A stretch of 64,000 nucleotides of DNA from Deinococcus sp. QL22 (GCF_023370075.1 NZ_CP097150.1:605210-669209), one strand, 5' to 3'; positions 51,526-60,368 are shown, numbered from the stretch's first letter. Notes: generated by a model from the sequence alone, not told the origin. A program made the numbers and translations.

Positions 51526-52314
51526 TCAGCGCAAGTCGAAGTAATCCGCCAGGAACGCCTCGAGGGTGAGGGCAGTGTGCCGCGGCTGGATACTGGAGTC
51601 GGGCAGGTCCTCGGCTTTCGTCTCGCCAGAGAACACCAGCAGCGTGTCGACGCCCATCCGCACGCCCAGCTCGATATCGGTGTAGAGGCGGTCGCCGGCA
51701 AGCAGCGCCTTCTCCGCCACGTTCTGCTTCAGGTAGGCGGCCATGACTTCCCCAGGCTTGCCGAAGTGGGTAAGCGGTTGGACACCAGTGACGTCTTCCA
51801 GCATCCGCGCAAAAGATCCGCAGTCGGGAATCGGGCCGTCGCGGGTAGGACAGTTCACGTCGATGTTGGTGAGGTAGTACGGTACACCTGCATTGATCAG
51901 CTCGGCGGCGCGCTGCAGTTTAGGGTAGTTGAGGGTGCGGTCGAAGCTGAGCAGCACGAACTGCGCGGCGGCGTCGGTGTGCACGATCCCGTGATTGTCA
52001 CTCAGCTGCCGGCGCAGGGCGGGCGTGCCTAACACGAAGCCGCGTGGATTTGGACCGTGGTGTTCGCGCAGGTACGATCCGGCCACCTCGGCGGGTGTGA
52101 TGATCTGTTCGAGCCGGACGTTCAAGCCCAGGCGTTGGAGTTTGCTGACGTAGTCGCTCTTGCTGACACTGGTGTTGTTGGTGAGGACAGTTACGTTGAC
52201 GCCCCGCGCGGCCAGGGTGTTGATCTGCTCGATCACCCGGCCGATGGGCAGGCCGTCCAGGTAGACGGTGCCGTCCAGGTCGAGGATGAGCTGGGTGTAC
52301 TCGGGATTAGGCAT
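51526..52314 (-). CDS. HAD-IIA family phosphatase (NagD-like)
   Basis: A 262-aa HAD hydrolase. Motif I LILDLDGTVYLDGLPIG (two catalytic Asp), motif II TVLTNNTSVSKSDYVSKLQR, Lys in THFGKPGEVMAAYL, motif III/IV GDRLYTDIELGVRMGVDTLL. The large C2 cap and order identify subclass IIA, whose members dephosphorylate nucleotides, glycerol phosphates or sugar phosphates. Start ATG 52314, without a clear ribosome site; it follows the permease stop by 19 nt, so coupling is likely. Context suggests action on a phosphorylated intermediate alongside GlpD. Confidence 0.92.
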   Translation of the reverse strand: MPNPEYTQLILDLDGTVYLDGLPIGRVIEQINTLAARGVNVTVLTNNTSVSKSDYVSKLQRLGLNVRLEQIITPAEVAGSYLREHHGPNPRGFVLGTPALRRQLSDNHGIVHTDAAAQFVLLSFDRTLNYPKLQRAAELINAGVPYYLTNIDVNCPTRDGPIPDCGSFARMLEDVTGVQPLTHFGKPGEVMAAYLKQNVAEKALLAGDRLYTDIELGVRMGVDTLLVFSGETKAEDLPDSSIQPRHTALTLEAFLADYFDLR

Positions 52315-52333
52315 ATTCAGCGGGGGAGCTGCA

Positions 52334-53146
52334 TCAGATGACCTTGCTGCGCAGCCAGCTCGCAACGATCTCAGCAAGAATTACCACGATGATGATGGCG
52401 AGAAGGATGGTTGCGACGACCGGCCACGCGAAGGTGTTGATGGCGCCCTGCAGGAGCAGCCCGATGCCGCCCGCACCAACCAGCCCCAGCACCGTAGATT
52501 CGCGGATGTTGATGTCCCAGCGCAGGATGGAGACGCTGAGGAAGGCTGGCATGATCTGCGGAATCACCCCGAACAGCAGCACCTTGCTCTTGGACGCGCC
52601 GGTCGCGGTCATCGCCTCGACTTGGTTGTGGTCGATTTCCTCAATGGCTTCTGCGATGAGCTTCCCCGTGAAGCCGATGGAGCGGAATGCGATAGCCAGA
52701 ATCCCTGCGACGGGACCGGGGCCGAAGATCGCAACGAACAGCAGTGCCCAGATGATGGTGTTCACCGAGCGGGTGGACACTAGGATCAGCCGGCCTAGCC
52801 ACAGCGCGAAGACATTCGGTGTGGTGTTCTGCGCGGAGATGTAGGCGACCGGCAGGGACAGACCGATGGCGATGACGGTCGCGAGCGTCGCGATGTTGAT
52901 GGTGTCAATCATCGCCCGGAGGATCTCGGGGCTGCGGCTGACATCCGGCGGCGTCATACGGCCTAGCAGATCCCCAATCTGGGTGGGGGCGTCCAGCACC
53001 CACAGCCACTCGACCTCCAGCGTCCGGATCGCCCAGTACATCACGAGACCCACTCCCAGGTAGCTGAGGTACGTCAGGAGGCGTTGCAGCGCCGAATGAA
53101 GCTGCCAGTGATAGTGCCTTTCTTGCGCTTCAATGACCTTGTTCAC
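52334..53146 (-). CDS. phnE: PhnE-type ABC permease, second copy
   Basis: A 270-aa membrane protein with about six helices and the PhnE core: SLPVAYISAQNTTPNVFALW, STRSVNTIIWALLFVAIFGP, AIEEIDHNQVEAMTATGASK (the EAA loop), RESTVLGLVGAGGIGLLLQ. It overlaps the first permease gene by 4 nt (ATGA). Two adjacent PhnE genes occur in many PhnCDE-type importers, giving a heterodimeric channel. Confidence 0.93.
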   Translation of the reverse strand: MNKVIEAQERHYHWQLHSALQRLLTYLSYLGVGLVMYWAIRTLEVEWLWVLDAPTQIGDLLGRMTPPDVSRSPEILRAMIDTINIATLATVIAIGLSLPVAYISAQNTTPNVFALWLGRLILVSTRSVNTIIWALLFVAIFGPGPVAGILAIAFRSIGFTGKLIAEAIEEIDHNQVEAMTATGASKSKVLLFGVIPQIMPAFLSVSILRWDINIRESTVLGLVGAGGIGLLLQGAINTFAWPVVATILLAIIIVVILAEIVASWLRSKVI

Positions 53147-53943
53147 GTGAAGTTTCTCCTCAGGCGCCCGCTGATGCCCTCACTGATAAGGATGAGGGCG
53201 ATGACGACTAGCAGGATGGCCAGGGCGAAGTCGTAGTCGTAACGGCCGAATGCGCTGTTAAGCGTCGCACCGATGCCGCCCCCGCCGACGATCCCGACGA
53301 TGGCGGAAGCGCGTAGGTTACTGTCCAACTGGTAGAGGGTGAGGCCGACCTGCCGCGGTAGGACTTGCGGTAACACGGCATACATCAGGGTTTTGAGCCT
53401 ACCTGCGCCAGTCGCCTCAATCGCCTCCACCTGCCCCTGGTCAATTTCCTCTATGGCGTCCGCGAGGAGCTTCGCGACGAATCCCAGCGAGTAGACGGCG
53501 AGTGTCAGGACGCCGGCCAGCGGTCCGAACCCCAGTGCCTTCACGAACAGGATCGCGACAATGATGGGGTGGAAGCTGCGCGCCACGACGATAACGAAGC
53601 GCCCGACCGTGCGGACCGGGGCGGGCACAATATTCCGCGCGGACAGCAGGGCAACTGGAATACTGATCAGCACTCCGAGCACGGTCGCCAGAATGGCGAT
53701 CTTGATCGACTCGACGAATCCCTCGATAAGCAGTTCAGTTCGGGAGAAGTCCGGTGGTAATGCACTGCTGAAGATGATCTGCGCGCGGGTGAGACCCTGC
53801 TGGATTCGCTCCCAGTTGAAAGGGAGGGTGCTGATCGCCCAGAAAAAATAGACGAACACGCCGACGAAGAAGGCATAGCGCAGCGCGGGATGCGCTATGA
53901 AGTGAGGTTTGCGCCAGGTGCGCTTGTGAGGATTCGTGAGCAT
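53143..53943 (-). CDS. phnE: PhnE-type ABC permease, first copy
   Basis: A 266-aa membrane protein paralogous to the next one: SIPVALLSARNIVPAPVRTV, VARSFHPIIVAILFVKALGF, AIEEIDQGQVEAIEATGAGR (EAA loop), NLRASAIVGIVGGGGIGATL. ATG 53943 overlaps the PhnC stop as TGATG; a GTG at 53946 is an alternative. It forms the channel with the second permease. Confidence 0.93.
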   Translation of the reverse strand: MLTNPHKRTWRKPHFIAHPALRYAFFVGVFVYFFWAISTLPFNWERIQQGLTRAQIIFSSALPPDFSRTELLIEGFVESIKIAILATVLGVLISIPVALLSARNIVPAPVRTVGRFVIVVARSFHPIIVAILFVKALGFGPLAGVLTLAVYSLGFVAKLLADAIEEIDQGQVEAIEATGAGRLKTLMYAVLPQVLPRQVGLTLYQLDSNLRASAIVGIVGGGGIGATLNSAFGRYDYDFALAILLVVIALILISEGISGRLRRNFT

Positions 53944-54740
53944 CACATTCCCGCAGGGCGCGCGCTACCCGCTTTTTCGAGAGTGGTTTCCTGACCGGCA
54001 GGAAGAAGACCCTGGTAGATTCGTTCGAGCTGCCGGTCATCCAGATCCTGGGGTAGACCGTCGAACATGATGCGACCATGCCGCAGGCCCACGATGCGTT
54101 GGGAGTACAGCTTGGCCTGCTCGACGTTGTGGATGTTGATCAGAACTGGTAGCGTGAGTTCCTCAGCCAGCTCCTGGAACAGTCGCATGATTTGCTCGGA
54201 GGTGACGGGGTCGAGGGAAGCGGTGGGTTCGTCTGCGAGGAGGATCTTGGGGTTCTGCATCAGGGCTCGCACGACACCGACGCGTTGACGTTGCCCTCCG
54301 GACAACGCGTCCGCGCGCTTGTTGACGAAATTCTCGAGGCCAACCCGTTCGAGCAGGTGGTACGCTCGGTCGATGTCGTCTTGTGGGAAGCGCCTGGACA
54401 GTGCCTGGTAGAAACTGACGTAACCGAGTCGCCCGGAGAGGACGTTCTCCATGACGCTCAGACGGTCGACCAAGTTGAAGCTCTGGAATACCATGCCGAT
54501 CTGCCGACGTGCCTGGCGTAGTTCGGAGCCGCGGAGTCGGACGAGGTCAGTGCCGTTGAGTTCGATGGAGCCGGAGGTGGGTTCGATTAAACGATTGATG
54601 CAGCGCAGGAGGGTGCTTTTACCTGCCCCTGAAGAGCCGATGATCGAGGTGACCCCGCTCTGGTCGACGGTGAGGTTGAGTTGTTTGAGCACGGGCTCAG
54701 CGGCGCCGTAGCTCTTCACCAGGTTGGTGATCTTTAGCAT
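53943..54740 (-). CDS. phnC: PhnC-type ABC transporter ATPase
   Basis: A 265-aa ATPase. Walker A SIIGSSGAGKSTLLRCINRL, Q-loop MVFQSFNLVDRLSVMENVLS, signature ALSGGQRQRVGVVRALMQNP, Walker B ILLADEPTASLDPVTSEQIM, and His in LINIHNVEQAKLY. The phrase LSGRLGYVSFYQALSRRFPQ is typical of PhnC. ATG 54740 follows GGAGA. It sits between phnD and the permeases; the hairpin at 54770-54796 precedes it. Confidence 0.94.
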   Translation of the reverse strand: MLKITNLVKSYGAAEPVLKQLNLTVDQSGVTSIIGSSGAGKSTLLRCINRLIEPTSGSIELNGTDLVRLRGSELRQARRQIGMVFQSFNLVDRLSVMENVLSGRLGYVSFYQALSRRFPQDDIDRAYHLLERVGLENFVNKRADALSGGQRQRVGVVRALMQNPKILLADEPTASLDPVTSEQIMRLFQELAEELTLPVLINIHNVEQAKLYSQRIVGLRHGRIMFDGLPQDLDDRQLERIYQGLLPAGQETTLEKAGSARPAGM

Positions 54741-54769
54741 GCTGCTCTCCAGGGAAGAAACAATAGTAA

Positions 54770-54796
54770 TGCCGGGCAAGCATGGCTTGCCCGGCA
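54770..54796. terminator. Hairpin between binding-protein and ATPase genes
   Basis: TGCCGGGCAAGC-ATG-GCTTGCCCGGCA: perfect 12-bp arms in the 62-nt gap between phnD and phnC, with no T tract. It probably protects the 3' end of phnD mRNA or attenuates downstream transcription. Confidence 0.7.
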
Positions 54797-54802
54797 CGGG
54801 GG

Positions 54803-55801
54803 TTACTTCAGTTCGGTGGCGGTGTACTTGACATTGTTCGCCTTCTGAATGGAGCGAATGACTTTCCAGTCCTTCTGGTAGGTGATCGGAACGAACTTGC
54901 TGACGCCTTCGAATTCCTTGCCGAGTGCGGTGCCCTTGAAGTTGAAGGTGAAGAATGCTTCGCGGATCTTCTTGACAAGATCGGGGTTCAGGTTGTGCGC
55001 GTAGTTGTAGGAGGTGGTGGGAAAGCGGTCTGACTCGTAGATGACCTTGACCTGGTTGGGGTCGTACAGCTTGCGGTCGGCCATGCGCTCGACTACTTCC
55101 GACGCGACCGGGGCGGCGTCGTAGTCGCCGGCGACTACGCCAAGCATGGAATTGTCGTGGCTGCCGGAGAAGATGACCTTGTAGTCCTTTTCGGGGATGA
55201 TGCCAGCCTCGGGGAAAAGGGCCATGGGCGCTTGGTGACCGGAGTTAGAGGTTGGTGAGGTGTGCGCGACCCGTTTGCCTTTCAAATCCTTCATCCCGTT
55301 GATGCCGCTATCTTTGCGGGTGTACACCTGGAGCGTATAACCGAATTTACCTTCGTCGCTGCCCATGACCGCGAAGGGTACCGCACCGGCGAGGTTCACC
55401 GCGTAGGGAGTGGGGCCGGTGGAAAAGCCTGCGATGTGCAGGCGTCCGCTGCGCATCGCTTCGACCTGCGCGGAATTCGATTGCACCGCGAAGAACTTGA
55501 CTCGCTTGCCAGTGACTTTTTCGAGGTGCTGCAGGAAAGGCTTCCAGATGTTCCCGTACACGGCTGGGTCCTCCACCGGGGTGTAGGCAAAGTACAAGGT
55601 GGAAGGGTTAATGAACTTCTTGCGATCGGTGGGAGTGTCCGCGACGAGGTCGTTGTCGCGGTCGCAGTAGGCGACGTCGAGCTGCCCGCGGGGGCACGTG
55701 CCGCCCTGCGCGCTGGCGGTGGTCGCGAACAGCAGGCCCAGTGTAAGAAGAGGCAGCAGGGAACGCGTGGTCGAAGTCGTGACAGTTGCTGTGTTAGACA
55801 T
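54803..55801 (-). CDS. phnD: PhnD-type phosphate/phosphonate substrate-binding protein
   Basis: A 332-aa exported protein. Signal peptide with SLLPLLTLGLLFATTASAQG, then LYFAYTPVEDPAVYGNIWKP, FLQHLEKVTGKRVKFFAVQS, AEAMRSGRLHIAGFSTG-like MRSGRLHIAGFSTGPTPYAV, KDLKGKRVAHTSPTSNSGHQ and GSHDNSMLGVVAGDYDAAPV. These mark the PhnD/SsuA/TauA-like group that binds organophosphonates, phosphite or related esters. GGAGGAAACACC precedes ATG 55801. First gene of the operon. Neighbouring glpD suggests the ligand may contain a glycerol-phosphate unit; this is inference. Confidence 0.93.
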   Translation of the reverse strand: MSNTATVTTSTTRSLLPLLTLGLLFATTASAQGGTCPRGQLDVAYCDRDNDLVADTPTDRKKFINPSTLYFAYTPVEDPAVYGNIWKPFLQHLEKVTGKRVKFFAVQSNSAQVEAMRSGRLHIAGFSTGPTPYAVNLAGAVPFAVMGSDEGKFGYTLQVYTRKDSGINGMKDLKGKRVAHTSPTSNSGHQAPMALFPEAGIIPEKDYKVIFSGSHDNSMLGVVAGDYDAAPVASEVVERMADRKLYDPNQVKVIYESDRFPTTSYNYAHNLNPDLVKKIREAFFTFNFKGTALGKEFEGVSKFVPITYQKDWKVIRSIQKANNVKYTATELK

Positions 55802-55882
55802 GGTGTTTCCTCCGGTTGGATAGGCGCGGTGGCATGAGGAGCGAACGTCGTTGGACAGCACCTAGATTCTTTGCTTCTTTCA

Positions 55883-55913
55883 CACGTTTTCTCAGAGGTG
55901 TCGCTCAAACGTG
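55883..55913. promoter_or_regulatory. Inverted repeat upstream of phnD, candidate SorC-type operator
   Basis: CACGTTT (55883-55889) and AAACGTG (55907-55913) are inverted with a 17-nt spacer, about 80-110 nt upstream of the phnD start. SorC-family sites are palindromic and lie in this position. The exact match is unproven. Confidence 0.35.
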
Positions 55914-56037
55914 CAACGACGGCTCCAAAAAAAACCCAGTGTTAGGGCAAGGAAATGAAAATGGCTTGGTTCAACAGTAGCACAAACGGCGGGGCGGGAG
56001 CGGAGGATGCCCCTGAGAGGTGGCCAGAAATTAAGCT

Positions 56038-56150
56038 TCAGACCTCAGGTCTGTGATCACTCACATCAATCCATTTCAGATTGTGCGCCAAGACATTCAG
56101 CGCGACTTTCTCAAGCACCGATAAAGTTGCCGTCTGGTTGGCGCCGGAAA
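56038..56150 (-). pseudogene. Possible transposase C-terminal relic
   Basis: The minus strand reads GANQTATLSVLEKVALNVLA, HNLKWIDVSDHRPEV, stop. The VLEKVALNVLAHNLKW helix resembles the last helix of IS4/IS1182-type transposases (xxLxxLAYNLKR). Only ~35 codons are protein-like, and no upstream part is found. Confidence 0.3.
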
Positions 56151-56168
56151 TGAGAGGAGATTCAGAAG

Positions 56169-56174
56169 TACCAT
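56169..56174 (+). promoter_or_regulatory. -10 box of a leaderless transcript
   Basis: TACCAT lies 6 nt before ATG 56181; there is no ribosome site. Confidence 0.5.
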
Positions 56175-56180
56175 ACGGCC

Positions 56181-56902
56181 ATGAAACGTTCCCTGTCGGC
56201 CCTGGCATTCTTCGCCCTGACCCTCGCTGGGGCGCAGACGGCTCCCGCACCCACGCTGGCCCCCAACCCGGTCAACAAGGCCCTCAACATCAGTGGACGC
56301 AGCCTGCAAATGCCCGAGAGCATCCGCTGGGTCACTGTGGATGAGATCCGGGCCAGCCTGCCAGACCGGCCCATCAACGTCAGCTTCGACATTGACGACA
56401 CCGTGCTGTCGAGCAGCGGGTGTTTCTGGTGGGGCCAGCAAACCTTCTCGCCGGGCAGCACCGAGTACCTGAAAAAACAGATTTTCTGGGACGCCGTGAA
56501 CGGCTGCGACCGCTTCTCGATTCCCAAAGACAGCGCCCGCGCCCTGATCAAGATGCATCAGAACCGCAACGACCAGATTTCTTTATCACCGGCCGCACCG
56601 CCCCACGCCAGATGGAACTGCTGACGCCGCTGCTGGTCAAGACGTTTGGCAGCAAGAACATGCACTTCGTCAATTTCTCCGGGGGTATTCCCCACGACAC
56701 CCAGTACGACAAGACGCCGTTTATCAAATCATTGAACATCGACTTGCACTACGGCGATTCCGACAATGACATCACGGCGGCGATGGAAGCCGGACCACAG
56801 GTGCGCGCCATTCGCGTGATCCGTGCGGCCAACTCCACCAATCTACCTGTGCCCGCTGTGGGCGGGTTTAATGAGGAAGTGCTGCGCGATTCAGCGTGGT
56901 GA
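56181..56902 (+). pseudogene. aphA: Class B acid phosphatase with a one-base frameshift
   Basis: Two frames give one ~240-residue AphA-like protein. Signal peptide MKRSLSALAFFALTLAGAQ, then IRWVTVDEIRASLPDRPINV and motif I SFDIDDTVLSSSGCFWWG (catalytic Asp pair). FSPGSTEYLKKQIFWDAVN and FSIPKDSARALIKMHQNRND follow. The next frame continues ITGRTAPRQMELLTPLLVKT (motif II), then NIDLHYGDSDNDITAAMEAG (motif IV). One more T at TTT 56578-56580 restores NDQIFFITGRTA. The family is a periplasmic tetrameric phosphatase releasing phosphate from organic esters, which would suit the neighbouring phosphonate-type importer. It is possibly intact if the indel is a read error. Confidence 0.88.
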
Positions 56903-56982
56903 ACCTTCGGGAACGACATGCCTCATTGATCAGTTCGTGGCTGGAATAAGGTGCTGTTGCTCTGGCGACAGCACCTATGCCG

Positions 56983-57582
56983 CTATAGCTCGTCGGAGTA
57001 GGTCTGTTCGCCGGGGCTAGGCCGGTAGATCACGCGCACCCGCACGATGTCCAGCACGTAATTGACCGACACCACCTGGACATGCAGGATGTTCAGGCCG
57101 GTGCGTTCCCGCAACTCCTCAAGCAGTTCGGCACGGCGGGCCAGCGGGGCCAGCTCGACCCGTTCGTAGTCCACTTGCAGGGCGGCCAGCGGCCGGGCGA
57201 ACAGCGTGCTCTGGGCCAGCAGCAGCGTGACCAGCACCGTCGCGTTCACCAGCAGCAGCGTGGGCAGCGGCGCGTCCGACAGGCCGTTGATCATCGCCAT
57301 CGCCACGACCACGAACAGGTACGTCAGGTCGCGGGTGGTGATCGCCCCAGTGCGGTAACGCAGGATGCCGAACACCGCGAACAGACCGAAGCCGAAGCCC
57401 AGGCTGATCTCGGCCCCAGAGAACACCGACACCACCAAGAAGATGGTGACGCCGAACATCAGCAGGCTGAACATCATGTTGGGGTTCTGCTGGGTGCGGC
57501 TGTACAGGCCGCGCGTCACCAGCAGGACAAAGGCGAGGTTCAGCAAGAAGATCTGGGGCTGCAACGCGTCTAAACCGGGCAT
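56983..57582 (-). CDS. DUF4956 membrane protein
   Basis: A 199-aa protein. Four hydrophobic helices in the first ~130 residues (LLNLAFVLLVTRGLYSRTQQ, MFSLLMFGVTIFLVVSVFSG, GFGLFAVFGILRYRTGAITT, LTYLFVVVAMAMINGLSD) precede a soluble C-terminal domain (TGLNILHVQVVSVNYVLDIV, RVRVIY). GFGxGLFAxFGILRYRT is the DUF4956 hallmark. Its ATG lies 1 nt after the stop of the VTC-domain gene; this pair is common in bacteria and thought to form a polyphosphate- or polymer-related membrane system. Confidence 0.9.
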   Translation of the reverse strand: MPGLDALQPQIFLLNLAFVLLVTRGLYSRTQQNPNMMFSLLMFGVTIFLVVSVFSGAEISLGFGFGLFAVFGILRYRTGAITTRDLTYLFVVVAMAMINGLSDAPLPTLLLVNATVLVTLLLAQSTLFARPLAALQVDYERVELAPLARRAELLEELRERTGLNILHVQVVSVNYVLDIVRVRVIYRPSPGEQTYSDEL

Positions 57583-57583
57583 C

Positions 57584-58390
57584 TCAGGCGTTCCTGGCCT
57601 GGAGGCGGTGCAGTTGCCGCAGTTGCGGCAGTAGCAGGTTGTGCTTGAGCTGCGGATAGTGCAGCGCGCAGCCCACCCCGAACTTGCTCAGGCTACCGCC
57701 GCGCAGCCCCAGTTGCCGGGCGATTCCGTGGAAATACGTGGCCCGCAGGGCACCGGGACACTTCAACTCGGCGATCACTACCTTGCCGAACGCATGGCAT
57801 TCACCCGTCTCCGGCGAGATCAGCCGCAGGTTCAGGTCCAGGGTCAGCCGCTCAGGCGTGGGATGAACCCGAACCAGGGTAATGCGGCTGCACTCCACGT
57901 CGATGACGGGACGCAGCACGGTGGGGTCGATGGCGTGCGTGGCCAGGAACTCCGCCTGTTCGGTGGGCTGGGGATGGGGCGCGGGCACCCGGGTCTTGCG
58001 GGTGACGCCGCGCTCGCGCCTCTTGATTTCCAGGAAGCTGGCCCCGGTGCTGCGGTACAGACGCCAGCGCAGCTTGTGGCGGCGCTCGCGGGCGAGGTGC
58101 TGCGCGCGGTAGGCCTCGAACGTGGCTGTATCGTAGTAGCGGCTGAGGTAGCCCTGCACCGTCTGCCCGCCTGCGCTCAGCACCCGGTAGGCCCCGCCCA
58201 CAGCCAGCAGCAGCTCGGGCAACTGCGCCAGCGGGAAGGCGAACTTGTACTCGCTGCGGTCCATCAAGGCCGCCGCCTCCAGCTCGGTCAGCCCGATGGG
58301 CGCGAAGTCAGCGAGCCAGCCGGGCTCCACCGGGGCATAGGTGGGCAAGGGGGTAGACGACAACATGGGTCTCATGTTAGGTGAGCACAT
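57584..58390 (-). CDS. VTC-domain protein (polyphosphate polymerase-like)
   Basis: A 268-aa soluble protein with the VTC tunnel fold: LMDRSEYKFAFPLAQLPELL, GYLSRYYDTATFEAYRAQHL, RERRHKLRWRLYRSTGASFL, EIKRRERGVTRKTRVP, VECSRITLVRVHPTPERLTL, KVVIAELKCPG. The basic and acidic residues (R-YKF, K-R-R, E-K) correspond to the triphosphate/metal tunnel of VTC4 and CYTH-like enzymes. It is paired with DUF4956, which probably anchors it at the membrane. Start 58390; ATGs at 58375 and 58366 are alternatives. Actual polymerase activity is inferred. Confidence 0.9.
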   Translation of the reverse strand: MCSPNMRPMLSSTPLPTYAPVEPGWLADFAPIGLTELEAAALMDRSEYKFAFPLAQLPELLLAVGGAYRVLSAGGQTVQGYLSRYYDTATFEAYRAQHLARERRHKLRWRLYRSTGASFLEIKRRERGVTRKTRVPAPHPQPTEQAEFLATHAIDPTVLRPVIDVECSRITLVRVHPTPERLTLDLNLRLISPETGECHAFGKVVIAELKCPGALRATYFHGIARQLGLRGGSLSKFGVGCALHYPQLKHNLLLPQLRQLHRLQARNA

Positions 58391-58767
58391 GAGGCGAAGA
58401 TGAAAAGGAGAGTTGAGGCGGCAGGTTGCGCTGAGCGTTCTCTCCTTCTGGAAGCGGCCGCATCACTGTATTCCGCACCGCTCTTTTCGGCCAAGCTGGG
58501 CTTATCTCAAGATTGGCGCGTCCTCCGGCGCCAAGAAGAGAACAGGCCCCTGCGGGAACCGTCGTCTGGGCCTATGCCCGGGTACGCTCACTCCCCTCAC
58601 GGCGTTGTTTGAGCTTGCCCCGATCTTACATCTTACGGCTCTTCCTCGGGAGTGCGGAAGAGCCGCAAAACTGAGGTATCCCCAGATTCCTTGTAGAGAG
58701 GAAAAGACCAGAGCAAGGTCTGTCGTCTCTCAGGATCTTGAGGGCGAAGTCCTGAGCCTGGAACGAC
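58391..58767. other. Intergenic region with a hairpin
   Basis: No gene with a start signal. CGGCTCTTCC (58636-58645) pairs with GGAAGAGCCG (58656-58665), a 10-bp stem about 100 nt beyond the 3' end of the GH36 gene. It may close the alpha-galactoside operon, although no T tract follows on that strand. Confidence 0.4.
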
Positions 58768-60318
58768 TCAGCCATGGATCGGGTCACGCAGGTCGAGTTC
58801 AACCGGTTGTGACGGTACGCTGTTCTCTGACGTGTAGCCACTGAAACTGTGTGGTGCGAGTCCTTGCACAGGCACGCCGAGCAGGTTGAAAGAGCCGCGG
58901 GTAAAGTGCGTGACGGTGTCTCCGCTGCGCTCGGTGAGGGACGCCGGGCGGTCTGGGGTGGTGATTCTGAGGCTGGCTTTGAGGAGTTCCAGAGCCGACT
59001 CGTCAAGCATAGCGATGGGATCACTGCTGGCGCGTAGACCACCGGCGACATCCAGCATGCCCAGCAGAGCGCCGCGTTCTTGGTCGCTGAGCAAGCTGCG
59101 TTCGCGGCGGGCGATCATCACGTCCGGGTCGTTCTGGTACCACAGATGCTGGTACCAACGGGCCAGCACGGTATGCAGCGCATTCCGGGCACTGGGCGCG
59201 GCCCCGTCTCCCAGCAGTACGCGCCGCGCCTCGTCATCCCAGAACGGCGCGACGTCCGGACCGGTGCGCATGGCGTCTACCAGCCCAATACTGGGTGTGA
59301 GGGGCGCGCCGCACCCCAGGATAAACCCGTCCCCAAACCCGTCACGGATGGCTTGAAGTCCGCGACGGTAGGCCTCAGCACGTGAAGCGCTGGCATCATG
59401 ACGAACCCCAGGGAAGGCTGCACCATACAAGAAATCGATCTTGAGGTAATTGTAGCCCCAGGAACGAATGGTCGCTGCGAGCTCGCGTAACCACGTCAGC
59501 ACGTCCGGATGCGTGGTGTCGAGGGTGGCGTACGTGCCTCCCCAATTGTTGCCGAACAGCAGGGGGTATCCCTCCTCGTTCTGGAGCATCCACTCGGGGT
59601 GCGCCGCATACAGCTTCGAGTGGGGGCCCACCAAGAACGGCGCAATCCAGATGCCCGCCCGGAAACCCAAGGCTTTGAGCTCCGCGGGCAATTCCTTAGC
59701 ATGACGGCCAAAGCGGGGATTCGGCTCCAACCAGTCGCCCAAATCGGCCTGAAACCCGTCATCGAGTTGGAATACGTCGAAGGGCAGCTGTTTCTCGCGG
59801 GCGAGACGCGCATTGTCCACCATGATGTCGAAAGTGACGTCCAGGTAATAGCTGTACCAGCTGCACCATACCCGGAGAGGGGCAGGATTGAGCGCCCCCA
59901 TGGTCGAGCCGAGTTGGGCGGCGAGCTGCTCCACGGTGTCGCGGACGTCACTGGTCTCCTGCCAGACGACGTCCACATCCGGACCTTCGATTGAGCAACT
60001 GACCTGCACCCGGTCCACGTCAATTCGCGCTTCCCAGTGGGCGAAGGAGCGGGATAGGTCCAGGGCGCAGCCGACCCAGCCCCCACCGTCTGGACGGATC
60101 AGGGCCATCAGGCCGTGGCTGCGCCAGACACCCGCCTGGCCGGAAGGAGGAAACAGCGGATCCTGACCCTGGTCAATCATCCACGGCAGGCTGGCACGCA
60201 GGGGCGTGTCGGTGAGCGGGCGGAGTTCAGATTCACTCCACGACTGATACCCGTTCGTGAGAACCAAGAGGGAGGACGGATCGGCAGAAATGGTCCAGCG
60301 TTGTGCGGGAGTGGTCAT
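58768..60318 (-). CDS. Alpha-galactosidase, GH36 family
   Basis: A 516-aa enzyme. The N-terminal beta domain ([40 protein letters not shown]) precedes the (beta/alpha)8 barrel: [60 protein letters not shown]. The nucleophile Asp is in [16 protein letters not shown], and the acid/base Asp is in [16 protein letters not shown]. There is no signal peptide, so it is cytoplasmic, hydrolysing imported raffinose/melibiose-type sugars. Start 60318 follows GGAG. It ends an operon with MelA and an ABC importer. Confidence 0.94.
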   Translation of the reverse strand: MTTPAQRWTISADPSSLLVLTNGYQSWSESELRPLTDTPLRASLPWMIDQGQDPLFPPSGQAGVWRSHGLMALIRPDGGGWVGCALDLSRSFAHWEARIDVDRVQVSCSIEGPDVDVVWQETSDVRDTVEQLAAQLGSTMGALNPAPLRVWCSWYSYYLDVTFDIMVDNARLAREKQLPFDVFQLDDGFQADLGDWLEPNPRFGRHAKELPAELKALGFRAGIWIAPFLVGPHSKLYAAHPEWMLQNEEGYPLLFGNNWGGTYATLDTTHPDVLTWLRELAATIRSWGYNYLKIDFLYGAAFPGVRHDASASRAEAYRRGLQAIRDGFGDGFILGCGAPLTPSIGLVDAMRTGPDVAPFWDDEARRVLLGDGAAPSARNALHTVLARWYQHLWYQNDPDVMIARRERSLLSDQERGALLGMLDVAGGLRASSDPIAMLDESALELLKASLRITTPDRPASLTERSGDTVTHFTRGSFNLLGVPVQGLAPHSFSGYTSENSVPSQPVELDLRDPIHG

Positions 60319-60368
60319 GGTGGGGCTCCAAGAGGGGAATGGGAGAGCGGGAAGCGGGACGGCCATCC

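Noticed and set aside
54803..55801. Complete phosphonate degradation pathway
   Set aside because: Only the PhnCDE-type importer is present; no C-P lyase, phosphonatase or phosphite dehydrogenase gene was seen.
58400..58844. Plus-strand frames between the VTC and GH36 genes
   Set aside because: No ribosome site, -10 box or recognisable composition.
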